Shown piece after piece: positions 1 through 7,904 of a stretch of 63,593 nucleotides of DNA (within the stretch, counting starts at the first letter, position 1; each line of letters begins with the position of its first letter). The stretch is from Chloroflexota bacterium (GTDB lineage: Bacteria; Chloroflexota; Anaerolineae; J036; Brachytrichaceae). Under the pieces are notes generated by a model. It saw nothing but the letters and a program-made list of their open reading frames with translations, was not told the origin of the DNA and searched no databases. The DNA is taken from assembly GCA_025354985.1 (NCBI GenBank), contig JANXLU010000094.1, forward strand, positions 1 through 63,593. The letters run 5' to 3'. The position numbers were made by a program, and so were the translations under genes.

Positions 1-747
1 CTGCAAAATGTCCAGCACACCGAGATCACCCACACGATATCCACCCCTTGGAACCTGCACGGAATTTCATTTGACGACCAACTGGCCGCCATCAACCGCT
101 CCCGCGACGCGATCACACGCGAACATGGAATCACCGCCAGCCTGATCATCGACATCGCCCGTGAGCAGACACCGGCACAGGGGCTGATGATCGCGGACTG
201 GGTGATTGCCAACCATGGCTCGGGTGTGGATGCGCTTGGATTGGGTGGCTACGAGGTGGGCCACCCACCCGAGAAACACGCGCGCGCCTTTGAGCGCGCC
301 AGAAACAAGGGCGTGCCGTGCATCCTGCACGCCGGCGAAACCGCCGGGCCCGAAAGCATCCGGGGAGCTATCCGTGTGGCGGATAGCAAGCGTATCGGGC
401 ACGGTGTGCGGGCAATTGAAGATCCCTCGCTGATGGCCTATCTGAAAGCGACCCAAATCCCGCTTGAGGTGTGCCCCGGCAGCAACATCTGTCTGGGTGT
501 GTACCCGTCACTGGCGGAGCATCCGGTTCAACGATTGATCGCCGCCGGTTTGTGCGTCACGCTGAACTCGGATGACCCGCCGATGTTCAACACCACGCTT
601 ACCGATGAGTATTTGCGCTGCACCGCACAGTTTGGATGGGATAAGCCCGTGCTGCGCACGTTAAACCTGGCCGCTGCGCGCGCGGCACTCGTTTGCCCGG
701 AACGCAAAACCGCACTCACCAAACTCATTGAGGACTTCGAACCATGA
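1..747 (+). CDS. add: Adenosine deaminase, C-terminal part (5' end outside window)
   Basis: The frame is open from base 1, so the N-terminus lies upstream; 248 residues are visible. Metal-dependent adenosine deaminases convert adenosine to inosine in the cytoplasm (purine salvage). Visible family motifs are HAGETAG (zinc/substrate-site His and catalytic Glu), the following RIGHG segment, and LNSDDPPMF, which carries the metal-binding Asp pair near the C-terminus. The stop codon overlaps the start of the next gene as ATGA, so translation of the two is probably coupled. A purine nucleoside phosphorylase gene lies at 47.0-47.9 kb and could take the inosine onward. An adenine deaminase or related amidohydrolase is possible, but the motifs favour adenosine deaminase. 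Confidence 0.9.
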   Translation: MQNVQHTEITHTISTPWNLHGISFDDQLAAINRSRDAITREHGITASLIIDIAREQTPAQGLMIADWVIANHGSGVDALGLGGYEVGHPPEKHARAFERARNKGVPCILHAGETAGPESIRGAIRVADSKRIGHGVRAIEDPSLMAYLKATQIPLEVCPGSNICLGVYPSLAEHPVQRLIAAGLCVTLNSDDPPMFNTTLTDEYLRCTAQFGWDKPVLRTLNLAAARAALVCPERKTALTKLIEDFEP

Positions 748-1796
748 TCAAACCAAAGGCGCTCAAACCCGGCGACACGATTGCGACGGTTTCGCTGTCC
801 TGGGGCGGGGCCGGGCTGTTCCCGCACCGCTACGAAGCCGGCAAGCGTCAGTTGATGGACGCGTTTGGCCTGCGCGTGGTGGAAATGCCCCACGCGTTGC
901 GACCACCCGAATGGGTCGCGCAAAACCCGCGCGCCCGGGCCAGGGACCTGATGCAGGCGCTGAGCGATCCGGCGATCCACGGGATTATCAGCTGCATCGG
1001 GGGTGACGACAGCATCCGCACGCTGCCATATACCGACCTTGAAGTCATTCGCAACCATCCCAAGGTGTTTATGGGTTTTAGCGACACCACCGTCACCCAC
1101 TTTGCATTTTTAAAGGCGGGCGTGGTGTCGTTCTACGGCCCCAGCATTCTGGCCGGGTTTGGCGAAAACGGCGGACTGCACGGCTACCTGGCAAACAGTG
1201 TGCGCCAAATCCTCTTTGGCACGCAGATACCCGGAGCGATCACACCCAACACGACGGGCTGGACGGTGGAGCGGCTGGAATGGGCACGACCGGAATTGCA
1301 GGGCCGCGTGCGCACACTGCAGCCGAGCGATGGCTGGCACTGGCTGCAAGGGAGCGGGGTTGCCCATGGGCGTCTGATCGGCGGGTGCCTGGAGGTGTTG
1401 GATTGGCTGCGCGGCAGCGACTATTGGCCGTCTCGCGAGGAATGGCGGGGCGCGTTGCTGTTTATCGAGACCAGCGAAGAAGCACCGCCACCCGAGACTG
1501 TGGTGCGGATGCTCCGCCCGCTAATGTTGATGGGCATCCTGCCAAACCTCTCCGGCGTATTGATGGGCCGGCCCGGCGGCGCGACCTTGACCGTGGCTGA
1601 TCACGCGCGCCATGAACACGCTGTGCACACGTTCCTGCGCGATGAGTGCGGGTTGCCCGACCTGCCCCTGGTGACCAATATGGACTTTGGCCACACCGAC
1701 CCCATCATGACCCTGCCCCTGGGCGTGATGGCCGAGCTCGACTGTGACCGACGCGTCTTTTCGATCACAGAGGCTGCCACCCTGAAGTTATCCTGA
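744..1796 (+). CDS. S66 family LD-carboxypeptidase (MccF-like)
   Basis: A 350-residue cytoplasmic serine peptidase of family S66. The family includes murein LD-carboxypeptidase, which trims tetrapeptides during peptidoglycan recycling, and MccF, which cleaves the amide of microcin C. The nucleophile-elbow motif GFSDTT places the catalytic Ser at residue 113. A Glu in LLFIETSEE and a His in MDFGHTDP fit the Ser-Glu-His triad. Length is normal for the family. The ATG overlaps the adenosine deaminase stop by 4 bases. Whether the substrate is murein peptide or a toxic aminoacyl-nucleotide cannot be told from sequence; the nucleoside-metabolism neighbour makes the MccF-like option worth keeping. 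Confidence 0.88.
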   Translation: MIKPKALKPGDTIATVSLSWGGAGLFPHRYEAGKRQLMDAFGLRVVEMPHALRPPEWVAQNPRARARDLMQALSDPAIHGIISCIGGDDSIRTLPYTDLEVIRNHPKVFMGFSDTTVTHFAFLKAGVVSFYGPSILAGFGENGGLHGYLANSVRQILFGTQIPGAITPNTTGWTVERLEWARPELQGRVRTLQPSDGWHWLQGSGVAHGRLIGGCLEVLDWLRGSDYWPSREEWRGALLFIETSEEAPPPETVVRMLRPLMLMGILPNLSGVLMGRPGGATLTVADHARHEHAVHTFLRDECGLPDLPLVTNMDFGHTDPIMTLPLGVMAELDCDRRVFSITEAATLKLS

Positions 1797-1815
1797 AAGT
1801 CCCGAAACTCCGCGT

Positions 1816-1844
1816 TTGGTTTTCTCCCCGCTCACCATTACAAT
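1816..1844 (+). promoter_or_regulatory. Candidate promoter of yifB/comM, near-leaderless
   Basis: TTGGTT at 1816-1821 and TACAAT at 1839-1844 are separated by 17 bases, a good sigma-70-type spacing. The ATG is at 1854, only 9 bases after the -10 box, so a transcript would begin within a few bases of the start codon. No Shine-Dalgarno sequence could fit. Inferred from sequence only. Confidence 0.45.
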
Positions 1845-1853
1845 CCGCATCGC

Positions 1854-3386
1854 ATGCTTGCCAAAATCCTCTCGTGCAGTATCGTCGGGCTTGAAGGTCA
1901 TGTCATCGATGTGGAGATCGACGTCGGTCGGGGCTTGTCATCGTTTACGTTGGTGGGCCTGCCGGATGCAGCGGTGAAGGAGAGCGGCGAGCGCGTGCGC
2001 AGCGCAATCCGCAACAGCGGGATGACATTTCCGACCACGCACATCACTGTAAATCTGGCACCGGCGGAGCTGAAAAAAATCGGTTCGGCCTATGAGCTAC
2101 CAATCGCACTCGGCTTGCTTGCGGCGAGCGAACAGGTGCCACAGGAGGCGCTGATCGACACGATGGTGGTGGGCGAGCTGGCGCTCGATGGCGGGGTGCG
2201 TCATGTGCGCGGCATCCTGCCCATAACCGCGTTTGCGCGCGACAAGGGTTTTAAGCGGATCATCGTGCCGGCCACCGATGCCAATGAGGCCGCGCTGGTG
2301 CCCGGTATCGAGGTCATTGCCGCCGGATCATTGGCCGGTCTGGTGGATGGTCTGGCCGGTTTGGCCGAGCTCGTGGTTGCGCGCCCGACTGGGGCAACCC
2401 AGGTTCCCGCGCCGGGCAGCGCGGCGTTTGCCCCGGTTGATTTTTCCGAGATCAAGGGTCAGGAAGTGGCCAAACGTGCGCTGGAAATCGCCGCGAGCGG
2501 CGCGCACAACTGTATTTTTATGGGGTCACCGGGCTCGGGCAAGACCCTTCTGGCCCGGGCGCTGCCGGGCATCCTAAGCGACCTGCTCACCGAAGAATCG
2601 CTTGAAGTAACCCGCATTTACTCGGTGGCGGACATGCTGCCGCCCGACACCCCGCTGGTTCAGACCCGGCCGTTTCGCGCGCCCCATCACACCATCAGCC
2701 ACGCGGGCATGGTCGGTGGCGGAAAATTTCCCCGGCCCGGTGAGGTGTCACTCGCGCACCGCGGCGTGTTGTTCCTGGACGAGCTGCCCGAGTTCGACGC
2801 GCGCACGTTGGAAGTGCTGCGCCAGCCGATGGAAGACAAAGTCGTCACGATCTCGCGGGCAAGTGGTTCACTGACCTTCCCCGCCCGGTTCCAATTGATC
2901 GCGGCCATGAACCCGTGCAAATGCGGTTGGTATGGTGACCCGACTAGGGACTGCACGTGTTCGCCCGGCAATATCCTGCAGTATCAGCGCAAGATCAGCG
3001 GGCCGCTGCTGGATCGGATCGACATCCACGTGAGCGTGGTCCGCGTGCCCTTTGAGAAACTCACCGACATCCGCCGGGGTGACACCTCGTCGGCCATTCG
3101 AGCGCGCGTGACCGCCGCCCGCACCCGACAAGCCGTCCGGTTCACGGGTACGTCGCTTGTGTGCAACGCAGACATGGGCGTGGCCGAGGTGCGCCAGTTC
3201 TGCGAGCTGGACGCGGCGGGTAACGCGATCATGAAGGCCGCCATGGCGCAGCTACAGCTCAGCGCCCGCGCGTTTCACCGCGTGCTCAAACTCAGCCGGA
3301 CGATTGCCGATCTGGCCGGCGCGGACAAGATCGCCACCGCTCACCTGGCCGAGGCGCTGCAGTATCGGCCCAGGATGGGGGAATGA
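1854..3386 (+). CDS. comM: YifB/ComM family Mg-chelatase-like AAA+ ATPase
   Basis: 510 residues with the full YifB/ComM layout. A Lon-protease-like fold domain occupies about residues 5-170 (no active protease expected). A Walker A motif GSPGSGKT is at residues 224-231, followed by the Mg-chelatase motif around RPFRAPHHT and the Walker B segment VLFLDELPEF. A cysteine cluster NPCKCGWYGDP...CTCSPG comes next, then the Mg-chelatase C-terminal domain with RAFHRVLKLSRTIADLAG. ComM is known as a branch-migration helicase acting in natural transformation. The start is set by the promoter-like sequence immediately upstream. A broken second copy of its last roughly 90 codons lies 2.6 kb downstream. 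Confidence 0.93.
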   Translation: MLAKILSCSIVGLEGHVIDVEIDVGRGLSSFTLVGLPDAAVKESGERVRSAIRNSGMTFPTTHITVNLAPAELKKIGSAYELPIALGLLAASEQVPQEALIDTMVVGELALDGGVRHVRGILPITAFARDKGFKRIIVPATDANEAALVPGIEVIAAGSLAGLVDGLAGLAELVVARPTGATQVPAPGSAAFAPVDFSEIKGQEVAKRALEIAASGAHNCIFMGSPGSGKTLLARALPGILSDLLTEESLEVTRIYSVADMLPPDTPLVQTRPFRAPHHTISHAGMVGGGKFPRPGEVSLAHRGVLFLDELPEFDARTLEVLRQPMEDKVVTISRASGSLTFPARFQLIAAMNPCKCGWYGDPTRDCTCSPGNILQYQRKISGPLLDRIDIHVSVVRVPFEKLTDIRRGDTSSAIRARVTAARTRQAVRFTGTSLVCNADMGVAEVRQFCELDAAGNAIMKAAMAQLQLSARAFHRVLKLSRTIADLAGADKIATAHLAEALQYRPRMGE

Positions 3387-3402
3387 CGAGTAGCGTACGT
3401 TG

Positions 3403-3849
3403 TTACCATGGGTTGCCTGGCATTGTTACGATTGCCGCGTCACCATACCTGGCGGTTTTACACCATTGATATTCTTTCAATGGGTCACTCACAAGAAACT
3501 TGTAGGAATAGTGGCGTTCGGGTTTCACCCAGTCAGTGCCTATCAGCAGTGTCATAAGCTGAGGCAAGCGGTACAGGGGCGTGCCGGCTTGCAACGTGTA
3601 ATCCGAGCCATGTTCGCGCAAACCATTGAGCGTGGGCATGGACTGGCTTACATCAGCCCGAAGCCCGCGAATGAGCAGCACAATCACCCGCGAAGTCAAT
3701 GCAGGCATTGCCGCTGAATCTGGCAGCGCGGACAAGTAGGTCGAGCGATAGTTGTTGTATCGAACCCACAAGTCATCGCGCTCGCGCTCAGCAAGCGCGC
3801 CCACGAGCGATAGCAAAATAGCCGACAACAGACCAATCGGGCGGGGCAT
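3403..3849 (-). pseudogene. Truncated alkaline-phosphatase-superfamily (PglZ/sulfatase-like) gene
   Basis: 148 residues. A hydrophobic N-terminus (about residues 5-20) looks like a signal peptide or anchor. The segment VIVLLIRGLRADVSQSMPTL resembles the first metal-binding block of alkaline-phosphatase/phosphodiesterase superfamily proteins, which usually reads VxxDGLR; the canonical Asp is replaced here by Arg (IRGLRAD). LPQLMTLLIGT matches the following block of such enzymes. Full enzymes are 400 residues or more, so everything after the first block is missing. With the altered metal ligand this is most likely a remnant. It converges on comM, ending 17 bases from its stop, and starts about 100 bases before the Lon-like lipoprotein gene on the other strand. 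Confidence 0.5.
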
Positions 3850-3860
3850 TGAATGGCACC

Positions 3861-3889
3861 TTACCGCGGCTCCCCATTGCGATTACAAT
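3861..3889 (+). promoter_or_regulatory. Candidate promoter of the Lon-like lipoprotein gene
   Basis: TTACCG at 3861-3866 and TACAAT at 3884-3889 are 17 bases apart. A start near 3896 would give a 5' leader of about 55 bases carrying the AAGGAG ribosome-binding site at 3941-3946. Confidence 0.4.
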
Positions 3890-3951
3890 CTTATTTAAGC
3901 GCGTGCGGATTCGGTGCGGAACCAGCGCGGTGTCCCCCAAAAGGAGCAATC

Positions 3952-5937
3952 ATGAAGTCCATCAAAAAGATGCGTCCGTTTGCAGCGGCATGGCCCGCCA
4001 TGCTTCTGCTCGTTGCAGCGTGTGGTGGCTCTACATCCGCAACATCAACGCCGGCGGTTACTGCGCTTCCAACCCAGCAGCCTGCTACCAGCACGCCCGC
4101 GCCATCGCCCACGCCTGCGGCAAGATCCGCCGAGCTCACGGCGTTATATGTCAAGACGGATGGCGCTGTGAACATCGGCGGCACGAGCAAGGTCAAAGTC
4201 ACCATATCGCCAAATGACAATAAGGATTTGCGCGTGGGATTCTTTGAAAATGAAGTGGGCGGCAGTGGCCCGATGTGGCGCGCGGCGGGCTGGATGGCCG
4301 CCACGATCAGCACGTTGCTCACGGGGAGTGACCCGACCAAAAATCAAATATCGTATGACGTGGGCGGGCGGATTGATGGCCCCAGCGCAGGTGCGCTGAT
4401 GACCATTGGCACGCTTGCCGTCATGCGCGGCGACAAGGTGCGGGATGATGCCGCAATGACCGGCACGATTAACCCGGATGGCACGATTGGCGCGGTCGGC
4501 GGGATTCCGCACAAGATTGATGGCGCGGCAAAAGCGGGCAAGAAACTGGTGCTTATTCCATCCGGCCAGCGGCAGAGCCAGGACTACAACACTAAGTCGA
4601 TGGTGGATGTGGTCGAGCTCGGCAAACAGCTCAATGTTGAGGTGATCGAAGTTCCGGATATCTTCACCGCATACAAAATTTTGACGGGGAAGACGCTTCC
4701 AAAGATAGAGGCGGGCGCAACACGACCGGAAGTGCAGGGTCAGATTTACGACAAGGCCAAGGCAAAGACCGGCGAGTGGCTGAGTCGCGCCGAGGAAGCG
4801 CAGGCGCAATACAAGTCACTCGCGGATACGGTGAAGATTGAGGCGCTTGAGAATTTCATGAACACGTCTGCCGACAAATACAAGCGCGCAAAACAGCTTG
4901 TAAACCAGGGATTGATCGGCGGAGCATACAACCAGGCCTTGCAATCCGGCTTGTATGCGAGTGTGGGCGCGCAGGTGGGCCGCACGCTCGAAACCTATTT
5001 GAAGAAGGGCATGCCCGGTGCTGTGCTGGAAATGCAGGCCATGAGCGCCAGCACCACCAAGGTGCAGGCGTTGGCGGACAGCCTGAAAGCAGAGCGCCCT
5101 AAAACCCTGAGCGATGCCACAGCCATGCTCACAGCCTATGGAAATTTAATCGAGGTTATTTCATATAATAATTTTGCCGATGACCTGCTTGCAAATGCGC
5201 AGGAACAAATAAAGAGCGGCAAGATAAAAGGTGATGATGCGCTTGAGGCTGTGTTCAAAGCGGCAGTCTACTATCGGATCGCCGGGCTTGGTGTTGAAGC
5301 GGCCAAAGATGTAAAAGAAGTGGGTCTTGGCATGCCAGGAGCCGCGCTTCCAACCGATGCGGCGATTACGACCAGCGGCGAATTTTTCCGGCGCGCTGCC
5401 GAAGCCAATCTAAACCTGCTTGAAACGCAGTTTATTGATTCTGAGGCCAAGGCCGCCAATGTGCGGGCCGATGTGTTGCGAAACTTCCTCGCCGAAAAGG
5501 ATAATGACTACCTGCTTGCATTGTCAGATCAGCGCGTGCTGGGTCAACTCGAGAAGTACTTCGGGCAGGGGGAGCCTCTTCAATGGGCCAAGCTTGCCGG
5601 CGCAATAAATGCGTATAACCGCGCGACATCGCTGGTTTCAAAATACCTCGTGCTGGATGCGCAACTGGATGACAACATGAATGTGACCGGCATTCAAAAT
5701 GAGAAGGCTTTGATCAATGCGCTTGACCTTGCGGAGGAGCAGGCGCGCGCGGGGATTGCCGACATGAAGGCCAACAACGTTGACCCCGGTTTGTTTGCAA
5801 TTAGTTACGAAACCGGGCGCGTGAATCGCAACGGCAACGCATCAGAAAAATTGGAGGCGCTTGGCGATTATTGGAACGTTTATACGTTCTCGCGCGCCAT
5901 TGCGTATCTGGGGCGGTTCTCCAAGGTCGACAAATAA
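3952..5937 (+). CDS. Secreted lipoprotein with an S16 (Lon-type) protease domain and no ATPase
   Basis: 661 residues. The start is ATG 3952, 5 bases after AAGGAG (3941-3946); an upstream in-frame ATG at 3853 lacks a ribosome-binding site. A signal peptide ends at a lipobox (LLVAACGG), followed by a Thr/Pro/Ser-rich linker to about residue 60. Residues about 60-245 form a Lon proteolytic domain: DGPSAG gives catalytic Ser145, and GGIPHKIDGAAKAG gives Lys188. The 43-residue Ser-Lys spacing is the same as in Lon. There is no AAA+ module, as in YlbL-type proteases. Residues about 245-661 are mostly helical and I do not recognise them. Probably exported and membrane-anchored, cleaving envelope proteins without ATP-driven unfolding. 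Unlike YlbL there is no PDZ domain. Confidence 0.8.
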   Translation: MKSIKKMRPFAAAWPAMLLLVAACGGSTSATSTPAVTALPTQQPATSTPAPSPTPAARSAELTALYVKTDGAVNIGGTSKVKVTISPNDNKDLRVGFFENEVGGSGPMWRAAGWMAATISTLLTGSDPTKNQISYDVGGRIDGPSAGALMTIGTLAVMRGDKVRDDAAMTGTINPDGTIGAVGGIPHKIDGAAKAGKKLVLIPSGQRQSQDYNTKSMVDVVELGKQLNVEVIEVPDIFTAYKILTGKTLPKIEAGATRPEVQGQIYDKAKAKTGEWLSRAEEAQAQYKSLADTVKIEALENFMNTSADKYKRAKQLVNQGLIGGAYNQALQSGLYASVGAQVGRTLETYLKKGMPGAVLEMQAMSASTTKVQALADSLKAERPKTLSDATAMLTAYGNLIEVISYNNFADDLLANAQEQIKSGKIKGDDALEAVFKAAVYYRIAGLGVEAAKDVKEVGLGMPGAALPTDAAITTSGEFFRRAAEANLNLLETQFIDSEAKAANVRADVLRNFLAEKDNDYLLALSDQRVLGQLEKYFGQGEPLQWAKLAGAINAYNRATSLVSKYLVLDAQLDDNMNVTGIQNEKALINALDLAEEQARAGIADMKANNVDPGLFAISYETGRVNRNGNASEKLEALGDYWNVYTFSRAIAYLGRFSKVDK

Positions 5938-5989
5938 ACGCGATGGCGGACGTCTGACGACGGACGACCGAAGTCCATTGTGCGGCGTC

Positions 5990-6213
5990 GGGCGCCCGCA
6001 CACGACAAGCGGCCCGGTTCGCGGGTATGTCGCTTGTGTGCAACGCGGACATGGGCGTGGCCGAAGTGCGCCAGTTCTGCGAGCTGGACGCGGCGGCAAG
6101 GCCATAATGCACAGTTCATGCTCAGCGCCCGCGTGGTGTACCGCGCGCTCAAGCTGAGCCGGATGATTACCGACCTGGCCGAAGCGGTGCCGTATCTACG
6201 CAGGATTGGGTGA
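5990..6213 (+). pseudogene. Degenerate duplicate of the comM 3' end
   Basis: This stretch closely matches the last part of comM (about 3113-3386). The first roughly 100 bases (from GCCCGCACACGACAAG) differ at only a few sites; later parts have a deletion and more changes. It still encodes VCNADMGVAEVRQFCELDAA in one frame, then hits a stop at about 6107-6109. A different frame continues the old C-terminus (ALKLSRMITDLAEA) to a TGA at 6211-6213. It has no start or N-terminal domains and is not functional as ComM. It occupies most of the 374-base gap between the lipoprotein gene and vapB; the rest (5938-5989 and 6214-6277) shows nothing else I can name. Confidence 0.88.
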
Positions 6214-6277
6214 CGTAAGTGCAACGGAATTATGAGGACCATATCCCGAAAAAGTGCTTTGTAATTTTAGAATTGCC

Positions 6278-6305
6278 TTGTAAATCCTCATAAGTACGCT
6301 AAGAT
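6278..6305 (+). promoter_or_regulatory. Candidate leaderless promoter of the first vapBC pair
   Basis: TTGTAA (6278-6283) and TAAGAT (6300-6305) are separated by 16 bases. The ATG at 6312 lies 7 bases after the -10 element, so transcription would start at or next to the start codon. The local sequence is AT-rich compared with its surroundings. Confidence 0.4.
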
Positions 6306-6311
6306 TATCCC

Positions 6312-6572
6312 ATGCAAGACATGGATTTTGTCACGACCGTTTCCGAACGCGGCCAAACCATAGTGCCGGCGAAGATTCGTCGGCACTTGAAGCTGACCAA
6401 GCATGGCCGGTTGGTTTGGTCACTCACCAAAGATGGGATTCACGTCGCGCAACTTCCTGATGATCCGATTTCAGCTCTTGCCGGTGTTTTTTCAGAGTTC
6501 AATGACGACAAGCCGCTCACCGAGCAACTTATTGACGAGCACCGACGCGAAGTAGTACGCGATGCCATCTAG
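6312..6572 (+). CDS. vapB: AbrB/MazE-type antitoxin (VapB-like)
   Basis: 86 residues. The N-terminal half is a swapped-hairpin AbrB domain: VSERGQTIVPAKIRRHLKL matches the SKGQ-hIP-xxhR-xxL signature of such antitoxins. The C-terminal tail (about residues 55-86) should wrap around and inhibit the partner toxin. It overlaps the toxin gene by 11 bases, so the two are co-translated. AbrB-type antitoxins commonly repress their own promoter. I infer toxin neutralisation from the pairing; no other function is evident. Confidence 0.85.
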   Translation: MQDMDFVTTVSERGQTIVPAKIRRHLKLTKHGRLVWSLTKDGIHVAQLPDDPISALAGVFSEFNDDKPLTEQLIDEHRREVVRDAI

Positions 6573-6984
6573 CGCAGCGACGCCCATGTGCCTGGATAGT
6601 TTTGCTCTTTTGGCGCTGTTGACTGGCCAGAATGCCATGTCTCGCGTTCAGGAGGTTCTGACGTCGGCACGTGCGGATCATTCGCCAAAAATCTGGATGT
6701 GCGAGGTAAATTTTGCCGAAGTCGGCTATCAACTGATCAGACGCGTGGGAACAAAGCGATGGAACGAGCGTTTGCCGGCAATCGCGCAATTGCCCATTGT
6801 GTTTGCGAATGCAGATCGCCGACTTTCACTGGATGCCGCGGGCATCAAGGCCACGCACCCGATGTCGCTCGCGGATGCATATTGTGCGGCGCTGGCCTTT
6901 CGCGAAGGAGCAACCATTCTCACGGGAGACCCTGAGTTTCAGCAGTTGGAGCAAACGATCAAGATCGAGTGGCTCGCCCGTTAG
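6562..6984 (+). CDS. vapC: PIN-domain ribonuclease toxin (VapC-like)
   Basis: 140 residues. PIN-domain acidic residues are in place: Asp in CLDSFALLALL, Glu in MCEVNFAEV, Asp in MSLADAYCAALA, and Asp in ILTGDPEF. VapC toxins are Mg-dependent endoribonucleases that cut tRNA or rRNA. The ATG at 6562 overlaps vapB; an internal ATG at 6586 (MCLDSF) starts closer to the conserved first strand and could be the true start. The pair forms an operon with the antitoxin directly upstream. A second pair of the same type follows 160 bases later. Confidence 0.87.
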   Translation: MPSSAATPMCLDSFALLALLTGQNAMSRVQEVLTSARADHSPKIWMCEVNFAEVGYQLIRRVGTKRWNERLPAIAQLPIVFANADRRLSLDAAGIKATHPMSLADAYCAALAFREGATILTGDPEFQQLEQTIKIEWLAR

Positions 6985-7095
6985 TCCGCGGCGATACGTG
7001 CGGGTGCCCACCACATGGGTACTCCAAGTCCCGCTGACACGGCGCTTGTGTGCCTTGCGACCAACTATTTCGAGTTTTATCCCACTCCAAACACT

Positions 7096-7146
7096 ATATA
7101 GATTTCTCAAAATGTGGTAATCTAAAATAAAATAAGATATCTATAT
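7096..7146 (+). promoter_or_regulatory. Inverted repeat around the start of the second vapB (candidate operator)
   Basis: ATATAGAT (7096-7103) and ATCTATAT (7139-7146) are exact reverse complements flanking a very AT-rich segment with a -10-like TAAAAT (7123-7128). The right arm covers the vapB ATG at 7145. AbrB-type antitoxins usually bind such palindromes to autorepress; binding here is inferred. Confidence 0.45.
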
Positions 7147-7387
7147 GACAGCTTACAAAGAGGCCATTGTTACCTCCAAGGGGCAAGTGGTTATCCCGAG
7201 CGCCTTACGAAAGAAATATGGCATCACAGATGGCACTCGAATTATGATCGAAACAAATGACCAGGCACATCAAATCATCCTGACTCCGGTCACGCGTGCG
7301 CTTATCCACAGCTTGCGCGGCAAGTACAAGGGCAGGCGGTTGCTAACCGCGCTGGCCGAGGAAAAAACACGCGAGCGGAAGCTCTAA
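7145..7387 (+). CDS. vapB: AbrB/MazE-type antitoxin (VapB-like), second module
   Basis: 80 residues with a well-conserved AbrB domain: TSKGQVVIPSALRKKYGI carries the SKGQ and hP-xxhR-xxhGI elements. The remainder (TPVTRALIHSLRGKYKG) resembles the toxin-binding tail of VapB proteins. Its stop is one base before the partner toxin start. It is clearly distinct from the first antitoxin in the window, so the two modules are not a recent tandem copy. The AT-rich inverted repeat over its start codon suggests autoregulation. Confidence 0.9.
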   Translation: MTAYKEAIVTSKGQVVIPSALRKKYGITDGTRIMIETNDQAHQIILTPVTRALIHSLRGKYKGRRLLTALAEEKTRERKL

Positions 7388-7388
7388 G

Positions 7389-7805
7389 ATGGCGGCAAAA
7401 GCAAAGGACTTGGTGCTTGATTCATGGTCGGTAATTGCGTTTCTGCAAAACGAGCCGGCCGCCGAAGACGTCGCCAATTTGATAGCGGATGTTACCGAAG
7501 GTGGGGGAAACGTGCTGATAAGCGTCGTTAACGCTGGCGAGATTTGGTATGTCTTCGCCCGTGAGGGGTCTGAAAGGGAAGCCGATGCCGCAATTGCCGA
7601 CTTGAGCCAGATTGGGGTACAAATTGTGGATGCGGATTGGCACCTCACGAGGATCGCAGCGGCTTTCAAGGCGCGCGGAAGGCTGTCCTATGCCGACGCA
7701 TTTGCAGTGGCGCTTGCAAAGCAGCATAAATGCGAACTCGTAACAGGTGACAGGGAATTCAAAGTGGTTGAATCCGAAGTAAAAATCCGCTGGCTCGGGA
7801 AATAG
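7389..7805 (+). CDS. vapC: PIN-domain ribonuclease toxin (VapC-like), second module
   Basis: 138 residues with the four PIN acidic positions: Asp in LVLDSWSVIAFL, Glu in VNAGEIWYV, Asp in SYADAFAVALA, and Asp in LVTGDREF. Predicted Mg-dependent RNase toxin held in check by the adjacent VapB. One-base spacing to vapB indicates a bicistronic operon. The protein ends VKIRWLGK, parallel to IKIEWLAR in the first toxin, showing shared family architecture, but overall identity looks modest. Confidence 0.9.
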   Translation: MAAKAKDLVLDSWSVIAFLQNEPAAEDVANLIADVTEGGGNVLISVVNAGEIWYVFAREGSEREADAAIADLSQIGVQIVDADWHLTRIAAAFKARGRLSYADAFAVALAKQHKCELVTGDREFKVVESEVKIRWLGK

Positions 7806-7904
7806 ACTAATGATCCGGGCACGGTTCCAAGCGTCAACCGCTCCGTTTTGCCCTTCCATCCATTACTCCACTATTACCCGGCAACCGAACAGTTGCACCC
7901 AAAC

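Noticed and set aside
3387-6213. A prophage or integrative element inserted at comM
   Set aside because: No integrase, phage or conjugation gene lies between the repeats; a local duplication is simpler.
5938-6311. Insertion sequence or integrase remnant
   Set aside because: The content is explained by the comM duplicate; no transposase fragment or terminal inverted repeats are seen.
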